Positions 24,365-33,568 of a stretch of 64,000 bases of DNA are shown here, piece after piece. This DNA is from JAGVSR01 sp964589785. GTDB lineage: Bacteria > Pseudomonadota > Alphaproteobacteria > Rhizobiales > Hyphomicrobiaceae. The DNA lies in NCBI GenBank assembly GCA_964589785.1, contig CAZPUQ010000011.1, positions 1-64,000 of the forward strand. The letters are read 5' to 3'. The notes beneath the pieces were generated by a model, which was given only the letters and a program-made list of their open reading frames with translations, made no database searches and was not told where the DNA came from. The stretch's first letter is position 1. Each line of letters begins with the position of its first letter. A program made the position numbers and the translations under genes.

Positions 24365-25999
24365 GTGCCTCCCCTCGTTCGTCTCGACCCCAAGTCTCGC
24401 CGCCGGGCGCGCGCAGCCGCTTTGGCGCTCGCGGTGCTGTCGGCCACGCCAGTCGCAGCCGAGGGGCCGCGCTTGCGCGTCGGCGCGCCGATGGACGACG
24501 CCCTGGCCTCGGCCGACCTGCGGCCGGCCATTCCCGCCGACGATCCGACGGCCGACCCCGCCGAGGCGCTGCTCGACGAGACCTCGCGCCCCGCAGCGGG
24601 AGAACTCGTGTCGGTGGTCGACGGCGACCTCACGCTTTCGGAGGAGACGGACGCCCTCCGTGACGGCATCGTCGAGGTCGGCGAGCCCCGCGCGCCCGAA
24701 GACGGCACGGATCCCATCGCGATCGACGCGCGCTCCCGCGAGGAGGCCGAGCTCTTCGAGACCTCGTTCGACAACCCGCCGGCCGGCTTCGACCCGCTGC
24801 TCTTCCAGATCGAGGATATCGACCCGCTCCGGACCGACCGGAGGCCGCTGCGTCTCTTCACGCGCGAGCCCTATGATCCCGTCGGCGTGCGTATCGGCAG
24901 CTTCGTCTATTTCCCGGTCGCCGAAGTGAGAGGCTTTGCGACCTCCAACATCCTGCGCCAGACGCCGGCCGACGGCGACGTTGCCGCCGAGCTTTTCACC
25001 CACGCCCGCCTCGTGTCCAACTGGTCCGCCCATGCGCTCGAATTCAATGCGATGGGCCTGACGTCGTTCCACGACGACTATCCGAGTGAGAACGATGCCG
25101 CCTGGACGCTGGAAGCCCGCGGACGGCTCGATGTCTCGCGCCTGACGAACCTGCAAGGTCTGCTGGCGCACGACGTGCGCCAGGAAGGCCGCAGCGCGAT
25201 CGATGCCAACCCGTTCGGCGACCGCGCGCAGGTGACGACCGACAGCGCCGACCTGACGCTGAACCATCGCTTCAACCGGCTGTCCGTGCAGCTCCGCGGC
25301 TCCTACGACGATATCGACTTCGGGCCGACGGACGATGCCGGAGCCGGCGGCAGCTCGAACGCCGACCGCGACACGCGAGTCGCCACCGAGGCGCTGCGTG
25401 CCACGTGGGAGTTCAAGCCGTCGTTCGGCGTCTTCGCGGAGGTCGAGACGAACCATCGCCGGTATGACGTCGCCGCGGTTTCGGATGGGTTCAGCCGCGA
25501 CAGCGACGGCGAGCGCTATCGGGCCGGCATCGATTTCGGATCGACGGGACAGGTGCTGCGCGGCGAGATCAGCCTCGGCTATGGCGAGCAGGATCCGCAC
25601 GAGTCCGGGCTCGGCACGGTCGAGGGCTTCCTCCTCGATGCGAACGCGGCCTGGCGTCTCAGCGAGCCCACAACGCTCCTCTTCCTGGCCTCGACGAACA
25701 TCTACGACACGAACACGGCCGGTTCGGCGGGCGTCCTCTCCCATACCGTCGGCATCGAGGCGCGCCACGCCTTCCGCCGCTACCTCGTCGCAACCGCCGG
25801 CCTCTCCTACACCGAGCAGGACTACGACAACGTGCCGATCGAGGAGAGCGAGGTCCGCACATTGCTCGGCGTCGAATACTACGCCAGCCGCGCGTGGACG
25901 CTCTTCGGCCAATGGCAGCACGTCGTCTTCGACAGCAATCAGCCGGGGGGAAGCTGGACCGCCGACGACGTCCGCCTCGGGCTGCGCTGGCGGCAATAG
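24365..25999 (+). CDS. Outer-membrane beta-barrel protein (BBP2-like)
   Basis: 544 residues if GTG at 24365 is used; the frame is open from 24323. The N-terminus is a signal peptide (RARAAALALAVLSATPVAA). Residues about 25-170 are acidic and poorly ordered. The C-terminal 350 residues carry alternating strands ending in an aromatic/Arg residue (VRLGLRWRQ at the C-terminus) and fit the BBP2_2 family (exopolysaccharide-linked outer-membrane barrel): AEVRGFATSNILRQ, then FNAMGLTSFHDDYP, LRATWEFKPSFGVFAEVE. Function unproven; no polysaccharide genes adjoin. Confidence 0.78.
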   Translation: MPPLVRLDPKSRRRARAAALALAVLSATPVAAEGPRLRVGAPMDDALASADLRPAIPADDPTADPAEALLDETSRPAAGELVSVVDGDLTLSEETDALRDGIVEVGEPRAPEDGTDPIAIDARSREEAELFETSFDNPPAGFDPLLFQIEDIDPLRTDRRPLRLFTREPYDPVGVRIGSFVYFPVAEVRGFATSNILRQTPADGDVAAELFTHARLVSNWSAHALEFNAMGLTSFHDDYPSENDAAWTLEARGRLDVSRLTNLQGLLAHDVRQEGRSAIDANPFGDRAQVTTDSADLTLNHRFNRLSVQLRGSYDDIDFGPTDDAGAGGSSNADRDTRVATEALRATWEFKPSFGVFAEVETNHRRYDVAAVSDGFSRDSDGERYRAGIDFGSTGQVLRGEISLGYGEQDPHESGLGTVEGFLLDANAAWRLSEPTTLLFLASTNIYDTNTAGSAGVLSHTVGIEARHAFRRYLVATAGLSYTEQDYDNVPIEESEVRTLLGVEYYASRAWTLFGQWQHVVFDSNQPGGSWTADDVRLGLRWRQ

Positions 26000-26079
26000 C
26001 CCCGGAATGCGAAAGCGGCCGGGGACACGCGTCGCCCGGCCGCTGGTCTTCGTATCAAAACCGCCCCTCGATGCGGCGG

Positions 26080-26370
26080 CTACTTCGCAGCCTGGCGGCG
26101 CGCAACGTCGCTCGCCGAGACCTCGCCGGCTGCGACGAGGGCATTGACGCAGCGGCTGGAAAGCTTCAGGCCGTTGGCGCGCATGCACTGGCGCACGCCG
26201 GCGCTCTCGGGCGCATGCTGGCTGCAATAGGAGAAGTAGTCGCCGGCGCAGGCCAGCTTGACGCGGGGGCTGACGGCTCCGGCCTCCGAGTTCCCGCCGG
26301 CAAACGCGGCGAGGGCGAGGAAGGACGTCAGGAAAAGGCGCGTTGTGATGAGGCTCGTGAACGGTGCCAT
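26080..26370 (-). CDS. Small secreted Cys-containing protein
   Basis: 96 residues from the ATG at 26368-26370, with AGGAG about eight bases upstream. The first 30 residues are a signal peptide (LFLTSFLALAAFAGG). The mature part has Cys in LACAGDYFSYCSQH, RQCMRANGLKLSSRC, a spacing (C-x6-C-x11-C-x11-C) resembling the Cys-rich repeat of small periplasmic proteins found in Rhizobiales. Function unknown. The frame is open far upstream of this start, but that extension is not protein-like. Confidence 0.72.
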   Translation of the reverse strand: MAPFTSLITTRLFLTSFLALAAFAGGNSEAGAVSPRVKLACAGDYFSYCSQHAPESAGVRQCMRANGLKLSSRCVNALVAAGEVSASDVARRQAAK

Positions 26371-26595
26371 GGGTCCAAACTCCTGTGGGGCGGTTGAGGG
26401 AGGCGCTGCTCTATGAAGGCAGCATGCCCCGCCCGCTCCCGGACCGCTGTTCCGGAGGTAACGCGCTGATCTGACTTTGTTGCCGGCCGCGAGAGGAATT
26501 TTTCTGCAGCCGCGTGCGCGGCGGCGCCCAGAGATGCGGCAGAGGCGGCCCTGGCCGGGACCGCCTCCTTTCAACGCTCTGATTTTCCTTGTCTT

Positions 26596-28272
26596 TCAGC
26601 GATAGGTGATGGACTTGGCCGAGGGCCACACGACCCGATAGCCGAAATCGATGACCTCTTCCTCGTCCGGTTCGACCGTCAGCTCCCAGGCGAGCACGCC
26701 GCGCTTGTCGTCAAGGTCCGCTTTCGTCGGAACCGACCGGCCGATCGTCTCAACCTTGATGTCGGCGTTGTTGGAGACCGGCACCTGATCGAGCACGACC
26801 ACACCCATGGCGCGCTCATGCATGTTCTTGACCGACAGCTTGTAAGTCCTGACGTCCGTGCGCGAGGTGGAGATGAGGCCCGTTTCGCCGCGCTTCTCCT
26901 CGACGAGCGCGTGCTTAACGCGGATCAGGTCGTCGACGCCGAAACCGAGCTCGTGCGGCTCGCCGGGCGACAGGATCGGCAGCTTGCCGATGCCGACGAA
27001 CGTGCCGTCGCGGAACAGCGACACCGGTCCCGGCAGGAGCGGCGTGCCGGCCGGCAGCACCAGCTTGGCGTAGAGATACGCCTTGGCGTCCTCCTTCGGC
27101 ACCGTCTTGACGCTGAGCGGCGGCTCCATCTTCTCGACGAGAAGCTGCACGCGCTTGGCTTCGCCCGTGTTGGCGACGCCCGCCCGTCCCGGAACGGCAT
27201 AGACCGCCTGGAACGGGGCGGCGATCACCGTCGCCCCCTGCTGCGCGACGACGACGGGCGGCGCAGCCGCCTCGGCTGCGGCCGGCGCCTCCATCGCGGC
27301 CTCGGGCGCCGGCGCGGCCATGCGCTTCAACTGCCGGTCGCCGTCCGAGAAGCCGGCCATCGGCCGCGGCTCGGGCGGCATCTCGAAGTCGACGGTGACG
27401 GGATTGAGGTCCGGAACCTCTGCGCTGGCGTTGGGCCGCGTCGTGGACAGCGTAAGCGCGACGTTGTCCCATCCCTCGCCGCTGCGCTGGCGGATCTCGG
27501 CGCGGCGGATGAGCGAAAGCTCAGGTGATGTCGTCTTGTCGCCCGTCGACAGGCGCGCATCGTAGAGCGGCGACCAGGATGCGCCCGGGATCTGATAGCG
27601 CACGACGAGATCGGCATCGAGCGGCGCCAGCGCCTCGACGTGAACCTTCACCTCCGTGCGTTGCTGCTCGGCCGGCGACAGGCTCGCAAGCGTCTTCTCC
27701 AGATCCGCGATCTGGCGATCGAGCGCGCGCATCTTGACCTGCGCCTCGAGCGCATTGGTGTGCGCTTCCAGGCTGCCGGCCGCGATCGTCGCCAGAACCT
27801 GGTTCCAGTCCTCGGCCCGGTCGGCGCCCTGCGCCGGGGCCGGGCGCGTCGGGAGCTCGCTCAGGTTGCCGATCAGGTTCATCTGCGTTTCGGCCGCCTT
27901 CAGCCGCGCCTCCGCGCTGCTGCGCTGGTCGCGCAGCAGCTCGATCTCGTCCTCGATCCGGCGGCGCTCGCTCGCTGCGGCCGCCTGGTCGGTGCGTGGA
28001 ACCATCAGGCGGCGGCTATCGACGGAGCCGATCTCGAGCTTGCCGGTCGCGAGGCCCTCGACGCGGATCGAGGTCTCGACGGCGTCGGCCGGAAGGTCGG
28101 ACAGGACGACCGTATGCAGGCCCTTGTCGAGCTTCACCTTCGCGACGCGGCTGACCTCGGCCCCGGACGGGAAGACAGTGACGGCATCGACCCGCGACGA
28201 CACGGGAACCTCGGCGGCGAACGCGGCCGACGAGACGGAGAGAAGAAGAGCGGCGGAGAGCACACAACGCAT
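26596..28272 (-). CDS. DUF4139 protein (MuiA-like), exported
   Basis: 558 residues from the ATG at 28270-28272, with AGGA upstream. Signal peptide about 1-20 (MRCVLSAALLLSVSSAAFAA). The N-terminal DUF4140 domain (VDAVTVFPSGAEVSRVAKVK) is followed by a coiled coil (about 100-200), then the DUF4139 domain with LDADLVVRYQIPGASWSPLY and the final WELTVEPDEEEVIDFGYRV. Members are called 'mucoidy inhibitor MuiA-like' but lack a firm biochemical role. A Pro/Ala-rich insert lies near residues 310-350. Confidence 0.87.
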   Translation of the reverse strand: MRCVLSAALLLSVSSAAFAAEVPVSSRVDAVTVFPSGAEVSRVAKVKLDKGLHTVVLSDLPADAVETSIRVEGLATGKLEIGSVDSRRLMVPRTDQAAAASERRRIEDEIELLRDQRSSAEARLKAAETQMNLIGNLSELPTRPAPAQGADRAEDWNQVLATIAAGSLEAHTNALEAQVKMRALDRQIADLEKTLASLSPAEQQRTEVKVHVEALAPLDADLVVRYQIPGASWSPLYDARLSTGDKTTSPELSLIRRAEIRQRSGEGWDNVALTLSTTRPNASAEVPDLNPVTVDFEMPPEPRPMAGFSDGDRQLKRMAAPAPEAAMEAPAAAEAAAPPVVVAQQGATVIAAPFQAVYAVPGRAGVANTGEAKRVQLLVEKMEPPLSVKTVPKEDAKAYLYAKLVLPAGTPLLPGPVSLFRDGTFVGIGKLPILSPGEPHELGFGVDDLIRVKHALVEEKRGETGLISTSRTDVRTYKLSVKNMHERAMGVVVLDQVPVSNNADIKVETIGRSVPTKADLDDKRGVLAWELTVEPDEEEVIDFGYRVVWPSAKSITYR

Positions 28273-28369
28273 GGGAGTTCCTGATCGCGTGAGGGATGAC
28301 CGGTTCCTTGGACGGCGACGCCTCCGATCGCCTTTGGGTTTGGGCAGGTGGGCCTGCAAGGCGACCGAA

Positions 28370-29542
28370 TTATGGCCGCAGGCGCTCGGCCGCGACCGCG
28401 TGATAGGCCCAGTCGAGCCACGGCAGCAGCGCGGCGATATCGGCGGCCTCGACGGTCGAGCCGGTCCAGATCCTGAGCGAGGGCGGCGCGTTGCGATGGC
28501 CGGCCAGATCGAAGCCCGCGCCCTCCTCCTCGACCAGCCGCACCAGGTCCGTCACCAGCGCCCGCTGCTCCTTGTCGCCAAGCGCCGCCACCTTCTTGTC
28601 GCCCAGCCCGACCGTGACCGAGGTGAGCGAGCGCGTCCGCGGGTCGGCAACCGGGTCCACGGCCCAGTCCGAAGCCGCAAGCCAGTCGTGGACGATCCCC
28701 GCATTGCGCCGCGCGCGGGCCAGCGTCGCGTCGAGCCCGCCAATCGATTGGACCCACGCCACGGCACGCGCGCAATCGGCGATGCACAGCATCGAGGGGG
28801 TGTTGATCGTCTCGCCGGCAAACAACGCCTCGTCGAGGCGGCCGTCGCGCGCGAACCGGAAGAGCTTCGGAACCGGCCAAGGCGGCGTGTAGGACCGCGC
28901 CCGCTCGACGGCGCGCGGCGAGAGGATGAGGACGCCGTGCGCGGCCTCCCCGCCGAGGCATTTCTGGAAGGAGAACGTCGCGACATCGACGCGCGACCAG
29001 GTGATGTCCTGGGCGAGGACGGCGGAGGTCGCGTCGCACAGCGTCAGCCCCGTGCGGTCGGCGGCGATCCAGTCGAAATCGGGCACGCGCACCCCGGACG
29101 TGGTGCCGTTCGCGGTGAACACCACGTCACGTGAGAAGTCGACGGCGGCAAGATCGGGCAGGTGGCCGAACTCCGCTTCCAGGCGGCGCACGTCGGGGAG
29201 CCTCAGCTCGTCCGTCACATCGCGCACCCACAGGCGGCCGAAGACGTCCCATGCCAGGACATCGACGCCGCGCTGGCCGAGCAGCGACCACATCGCCATC
29301 TCGAAAGCCCCCGTGTCGGAACCCGGCACGAGGGCGAGCCGGTAGCCCTCGGGCAGGCGCAGCAGGCGCTTCAGGGCGGCGATGAGATCGGCGATGGCGG
29401 CGAGCCCCTCGGGCGAGCGGTGCGAGCGGCCGACCAGCGCATCGTCAAGCCACGCCGGCGTCCAGCCGGGCGGCTTGGCGCACGGGCCGCTCGAGAAATG
29501 CGGGCAGGACGGCTTCACTGTCGGCTTCAGCGGAGGGGTCAT
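28370..29542 (-). CDS. serC: Phosphoserine aminotransferase
   Basis: 390 residues from the ATG at 29540-29542 (MTPPLKPTVKP); upstream in-frame ATGs at 29572 and 29593 look less like the family start. A PLP enzyme converting 3-phosphohydroxypyruvate and glutamate to phosphoserine. The sequence shows FSSGPCAKPPGW, SHRSPEG, the Asp of LCDATSAVLAQDI and the Schiff-base Lys in FSFQKCLGGE, then ETINTPSML. This is the alphaproteobacterial type of SerC. The usual partner serA does not follow; the DUF4139 gene does, 97 bp downstream. Confidence 0.93.
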   Translation of the reverse strand: MTPPLKPTVKPSCPHFSSGPCAKPPGWTPAWLDDALVGRSHRSPEGLAAIADLIAALKRLLRLPEGYRLALVPGSDTGAFEMAMWSLLGQRGVDVLAWDVFGRLWVRDVTDELRLPDVRRLEAEFGHLPDLAAVDFSRDVVFTANGTTSGVRVPDFDWIAADRTGLTLCDATSAVLAQDITWSRVDVATFSFQKCLGGEAAHGVLILSPRAVERARSYTPPWPVPKLFRFARDGRLDEALFAGETINTPSMLCIADCARAVAWVQSIGGLDATLARARRNAGIVHDWLAASDWAVDPVADPRTRSLTSVTVGLGDKKVAALGDKEQRALVTDLVRLVEEEGAGFDLAGHRNAPPSLRIWTGSTVEAADIAALLPWLDWAYHAVAAERLRP

Positions 29543-29640
29543 ATCGGGAAGATCACTCTGCGCACGGGGCATCTGGGGGATGAGCGCGAACACTGGCCCG
29601 GCCGCCAGGCAGCGTCAACCGCTTGACGCCCAAAGTAGAA

Positions 29641-29667
29641 CGAGGCGACCCCTGCGGGACCGCCTCG
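29641..29667 (-). terminator. Hairpin after the outer-membrane protein gene
   Basis: CGAGGCG pairs with CGCCTCG and, read on the minus strand, the stem extends inward with two G-U pairs to 12 bp around a GCA loop. TTCT follows. It lies 28 bp past the stop at 29695. Confidence 0.6.
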
Positions 29668-29694
29668 TCGGATGGCCGGCCTTGGAAGACGACG

Positions 29695-30591
29695 TCAGTT
29701 GAGGTTGAGACGGATGCCCGTGCGCAGCTGGTGCTGGCCGACGTCCTTGATCTCCAGCCGGCTCGTCCCCGCCAGCGTCAGGCTCTCGACGGCGAGTCCG
29801 CCGTCCTGCCAGAGGTAGCGGTAGCCGGTATCCCACAGGACGTCGTCCGACACCTGGATCGCGACGCCGGCCATCAGGGCCCCGGCCACGTCCCACGCCT
29901 TCTTGGTCGCAGTGCCTTCCGTGATGACCGACGAGCTCGGGCCGCCCGTGTTCGACGAGCAGTCGATGCGCGTCGGGTCGCTGGCGTTGGACAGCCCCGA
30001 GCAGTTCGCCACTTCGGACGACGTCCGCGTCAATTGCCGATACGTCACGCCGATGCCGGCGCCGACGTAAGGCGTGAACCGCGTGCTGTTGCGGAAGTCG
30101 TAGTAGAAGTTCAGCATGCCGATATCCTGCTCGAACTTCACCTTCTCCTGCCGCCTCACGTCATAGGTCACGACGTCCGGATCAGCGAGGCCGACGTCGA
30201 AGGTCAAAGTTTCGGTGAAATTTTCTCCGCCGCGATCGAGCTGACCGCGCGTATAGAGGTCGACGGCGAGCTCGGCGCGGATCGACGGCGTGATGTAGCG
30301 GCCGGCGCCGATGCTTCCGAATTCCAGAGGCTCCACGTTGTCGATGGACCGCGTGGTCATCGACGATCCGACCTCGTCCAGCGTGCCATCGGAAAGCCAC
30401 GCCGCGCCCGTGTCGAAGCGCACGTAGTATTCCGGCTCGTAGATCGCGATCGGGATCGGAGCGGGGACCGGCACGGCGGCGCCCATATCCCTGACGCCGG
30501 TGTAGATCACGTCGCCGCCGGCGAGCGCGGGGCCGCCGGCCCCGCCGGCCATGGCGAGAGCGAGCATCAGGCCCGAGAGCTTGGCTTTCAT
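29695..30591 (-). CDS. Outer-membrane beta-barrel protein 1
   Basis: 298 residues from the ATG at 30589-30591 with a GAGGGGA ribosome site. Signal peptide about 1-25. The rest is an opacity-type eight-strand barrel: EYYVRFDTGAAWLSDG, IGAGRYITPSIRAELAVDLY, MLNFYYDFRNSTRFTPYVGA, GIGVTYRQ, AGALMAGVAIQVSDD, and the terminal strand HQLRTGIRLNLN. A loop with two Cys (VANCSGLSN, RIDCSSNTG) may be disulfide-bonded. Paralogous to the next gene upstream at 30902-31705 (same strand order and GAGIGVT / AGALMAG blocks). Confidence 0.85.
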   Translation of the reverse strand: MKAKLSGLMLALAMAGGAGGPALAGGDVIYTGVRDMGAAVPVPAPIPIAIYEPEYYVRFDTGAAWLSDGTLDEVGSSMTTRSIDNVEPLEFGSIGAGRYITPSIRAELAVDLYTRGQLDRGGENFTETLTFDVGLADPDVVTYDVRRQEKVKFEQDIGMLNFYYDFRNSTRFTPYVGAGIGVTYRQLTRTSSEVANCSGLSNASDPTRIDCSSNTGGPSSSVITEGTATKKAWDVAGALMAGVAIQVSDDVLWDTGYRYLWQDGGLAVESLTLAGTSRLEIKDVGQHQLRTGIRLNLN

Positions 30592-30901
30592 CGTCTTCGA
30601 TCCCCTCAACAGGGCCCGGGTTGCGACCGGTCGCCCATCGACTAGCCTTCACACGGCAGGAGCCTGCGAGAGCCGAGGGTTGCGGGGTTCCGTCGAGACA
30701 TCCGGGGCCTGCAGCCGGGTAGAGGGGCTGCCGCCAGACGCATACAGGAACCAGAAGACGCCGTCTCGATTTGCCCCGGACACCATCGGCCCGACGGAGC
30801 GAGCCCTGCCCGGTCCCAGGCCGGCACAAGCCGGCCCGGAGGTACCTTTCGTCTCACGGGCGAAGCCTGAACCCCGCCCAATCCTTGTCACCGCCGAGCG
30901 A
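30592..30901. other. 310-bp gap between the two outer-membrane protein genes
   Basis: No gene is supported here; the short ORFs lack family features. It probably contains the promoter of the gene ending at 29695. Confidence 0.4.
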
Positions 30902-31705
30902 TCAGCGGATGTCGTAGCGCAGCCCCACGCGGAACTCGTGCGCATGGATGCGTTCCACGCTCGGGTCCTCCGCGATCGGCGCCGTCGTCACGATCCGCCC
31001 CGTCTCGACCTCGCCGAGATAGAGAAACCGGTAGCCGACATCGAGATAGAGGCCGCGGCCGGTCTCGACCGTCATCGGCGCGTCCTTGCTGGAGCCGGCC
31101 ATCACCGTCTCGCCGCCGGTGAGCCGCGTGGTGAAGCCGGCCATGAGCGCGCCCGCGACGTGCGTGTCGTCGCCTTCCTCGATGGTGCCCGTGCATCCGC
31201 ACGAGCTCGTCGCCGTCCCCGTGCTGGTCCTGTTGCGCGTCACGCCGAGGCCCGCGCCCACATAGGGCGAGAAGCGGCCGCCGCGATCGAAATCGTAATA
31301 GAGGTTGAAGAGGACCACGTCGCTCGTGATGCCGAACGTGCGCGTGCCGTCGAGGTCCGCAGAGGTGTCGAGCAGCGTGCCGGAGGCGTCCGCCTCGAAG
31401 CGATGGTCGTAGGTGATGTCGCCGCGGATCGTCGGCGTGAAATAGCGGCCGATGCCTCCGCCGAGCGTCCAGGTATCGTCGATCGTCTCGCCGACGAGAT
31501 CGTAGATGCCGGATTCGGTCATGACGGGATCGTCGTGGACGGCATAGCCGCCGTCGAGGCGCACGTACCAGGAGGGACCGACGGCAAGCGGCGCCTCGTA
31601 GACAGCATCCTTCATGCCGTTGCCATAGAGATCCGCGGCCGACCCAGCCGTCGTGGCCCCCGCGAGCAGAGCGCAGCCGAGAAGGAGTGCCTTACGCGAA
31701 ATCAT
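30902..31705 (-). CDS. Outer-membrane beta-barrel protein 2
   Basis: 267 residues with a signal peptide (ALLLGCALLAGATTAGSAA). Shares with the neighbour downstream the pattern WYVRLDGGYAV, GGGIGRYFTPTIRGDITYDH, LFNLYYDFDRGGRFSPYVGA, GLGVTRN, AGALMAGFTTRL and the terminal EFRVGLRYDIR. A Cys pair (SSCGCTG) occupies the loop that holds the Cys pair in the paralogue. The two genes are separated by 310 bp, enough for a separate promoter. A TTAA-N7-TTAA box lies 89 bp before the start. Confidence 0.85.
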   Translation of the reverse strand: MISRKALLLGCALLAGATTAGSAADLYGNGMKDAVYEAPLAVGPSWYVRLDGGYAVHDDPVMTESGIYDLVGETIDDTWTLGGGIGRYFTPTIRGDITYDHRFEADASGTLLDTSADLDGTRTFGITSDVVLFNLYYDFDRGGRFSPYVGAGLGVTRNRTSTGTATSSCGCTGTIEEGDDTHVAGALMAGFTTRLTGGETVMAGSSKDAPMTVETGRGLYLDVGYRFLYLGEVETGRIVTTAPIAEDPSVERIHAHEFRVGLRYDIR

Positions 31706-31793
31706 TATGCTTCAGTCCCTATTCGTACCGGCCTCGCGCCCGCCTGTTCGGCGGCCGGGCCGGCCCTTCATGACGGACTGTGACCGATAACAC

Positions 31794-31808
31794 TTAAGGG
31801 AGACTTAA
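31794..31808 (-). promoter_or_regulatory. Candidate CtrA box upstream of outer-membrane protein 2
   Basis: TTAA at 31794-31797, seven bases, TTAA at 31805-31808 followed by CC, matching the CtrA full site TTAA-N7-TTAA(C). It is 89 bp upstream of the start codon of the minus-strand gene ending at 30902. The glmM 3' end is on the other side, so the outer-membrane protein gene is the likely target. Confidence 0.5.
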
Positions 31809-31826
31809 CCGGCGCCCGGAAATGAA

Positions 31827-31854
31827 ACACCGCCGTCGGAAACGACGGCGGTGT
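31827..31854 (-). terminator. Terminator hairpin after glmM
   Basis: A perfect 12-bp stem (ACACCGCCGTCG at 31827-31838 and its complement at 31843-31854) with a GAAA/TTTC loop. Read on the minus strand it is followed by TTCATTT. It lies 37 bp after the glmM stop. Confidence 0.75.
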
Positions 31855-31890
31855 GCATGAGTAAAGAAGTCGTTAAGGCCGGGCGGCCTC

Positions 31891-33246
31891 TCACGCCGCG
31901 TGGTGGGCCGCCACCTGCACCGCATCGACGATATCGCCCACCACGGAGTGGACGAGATGCTCGTCGTCGCCTTCCGCCATGACGCGGATGACGGGTTCCG
32001 TTCCCGACGGCCGGATCACGATGCGTCCCTTGTCGCCGAGCTTCAACTGCGCGCCCTCGATCGCCTGGCGCACGCGCGTGTCCTCGAGCGGCTTGCCGTT
32101 GGCGTAGCGCACGTTCCTCAAGACCTGCGGCAGCGGCGTGAAGCGCGCGCAGACCTCGGAGACGGGCTTGCCGGTCGCCACCACGCAGGCGAGGATCTGC
32201 AGCGCGGAGACGAGGCCGTCGCCCGTGGTCGTAAAGTCGGACAGGACGATGTGGCCCGACTGCTCGCCGCCGACGTTGTAGCCGTGCTTGCGCATGTGCT
32301 CGACGACGTAGCGGTCGCCGACGGGCGTGCGCACGAGCCCGAGGCCGTGCGACTTCAGATAGCGTTCGAGACCCAGATTGCTCATGACGGTGGCGACGAC
32401 ACCGCCCGCCGAGAGCTTGCCGCGCCGGTGCCAGCTCTCCGCGATGACAGCCATGAGCTGGTCGCCGTCCACGATCTGGCCCTTCTCGTCGACGATGACG
32501 ACCCGGTCCGCGTCGCCATCGAGCGCGATGCCGATGTCGGCGCGGAACTCCTTCACCTTCTGTACGAGCAGGTCGGGCGCCGTGGAGCCGCACTTGTCGT
32601 TGATGTTGCGGCCGTTCGGCTCGACGCCGATCTTGATGACCTCCGCGCCGAGCTCCCACAGCGCCTCGGGCGCCACCTTGTAGGCCGCGCCGTTGGCGCA
32701 ATCCATGACGATCCTGAGGCCCGTGAGCTTCAGGTTCTTGGGCAGCGTGCGCTTGGCGAACTCGATGTAGCGCTCCTGCGCGCTCTCCACGCGCTGCGCC
32801 CGCCCGATGCGGTCGGCGGGGGCGAGCAGCAGCCGCGAATCGGATTCGATCAGCCGCTCGATCTCGCGCTCCATGTCATCGGACAGCTTGTAGCCGTCCG
32901 GATCGAAGAGCTTGATGCCGTTGTCCTCATACTTGTTGTGCGAGGCGGAGATCATGACGCCGATGTCGGCGCGCAGCGAGCGCGTGAGCATGGCGACAGC
33001 CGGTGTCGGCATGGGGCCTAAGAGAAACACGTCCACCCCGACGGAGGTGAAGCCCGACATCATCGCCGCCTCGAGCATGTAGCCCGACAGGCGCGTGTCC
33101 TTGCCGATCACGACGCGATGGCGATGGCTGCCGGTCTGGAACAGCTTGCCGGCGGCCATGCCGACCTTGAGCGCCACCTCGGACGTCATCGGATGCGTGT
33201 TGGCAAGGCCGCGAATGCCATCGGTGCCGAAATAGCGGCGTGTCAT
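31891..33246 (-). CDS. glmM: Phosphoglucosamine mutase
   Basis: 451 residues. Interconverts glucosamine-6-phosphate and glucosamine-1-phosphate for UDP-GlcNAc, and so peptidoglycan and lipid A. The N-terminus is RYFGTDGIRG; the phosphoserine loop is ISASHN with Ser102; the metal-binding loop is DGDADR near residue 245; the sugar-binding GEQSGH follows, and the phosphate-binding RPSGTEPVIRVM lies near the C-terminus. Length is normal. It lies in the ftsH-folP-glmM neighbourhood usual for Alphaproteobacteria, here interrupted by a divergent ParA pair. Confidence 0.97.
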   Translation of the reverse strand: MTRRYFGTDGIRGLANTHPMTSEVALKVGMAAGKLFQTGSHRHRVVIGKDTRLSGYMLEAAMMSGFTSVGVDVFLLGPMPTPAVAMLTRSLRADIGVMISASHNKYEDNGIKLFDPDGYKLSDDMEREIERLIESDSRLLLAPADRIGRAQRVESAQERYIEFAKRTLPKNLKLTGLRIVMDCANGAAYKVAPEALWELGAEVIKIGVEPNGRNINDKCGSTAPDLLVQKVKEFRADIGIALDGDADRVVIVDEKGQIVDGDQLMAVIAESWHRRGKLSAGGVVATVMSNLGLERYLKSHGLGLVRTPVGDRYVVEHMRKHGYNVGGEQSGHIVLSDFTTTGDGLVSALQILACVVATGKPVSEVCARFTPLPQVLRNVRYANGKPLEDTRVRQAIEGAQLKLGDKGRIVIRPSGTEPVIRVMAEGDDEHLVHSVVGDIVDAVQVAAHHAA

Positions 33247-33568
33247 CGGTTGCAGGCTCCCTCGTCGTCATGATGGTCCGTCCGTCCGCGCCGGAGCACG
33301 GACGCCCTCGGGCGCAACTATACGGCGCCCGCCGGCCCGTTGTCCCCGCCCCGTTTGTCCCGGCCGATCCCTGTCGCCCCCTCGCTGGCGCGCTCAGAAG
33401 GCCCTGCCCGGGGATCATCGGCAAACCGTGAGCATTTCCTTCGACTTGAATTGCGGCGCTGTGTGGTCCGTGCCGGATTTGACGGCTGACCCGCGCAAAA
33501 GAATCAGATCATAGCAAGCCCCCGCTCGGCCGGCAGCGGCCGTGTCGCGAGAACGAGAGGGGGAACCC
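33247..33568. other. 322-bp divergent intergenic region, glmM / ParA
   Basis: No gene. It must hold the promoters of glmM (minus) and of the ParA gene (plus). GAGAGGGGG at 33555-33563 is the ParA ribosome site. I see no clear operator or palindrome. Confidence 0.5.

Noticed and set aside
24305..26227. A 640-residue minus-strand ORF opposite the outer-membrane barrel gene
   Set aside because: The GC-rich codon pattern of the real gene opens the reverse frame. The product has no recognisable domain and runs over two neighbouring genes.
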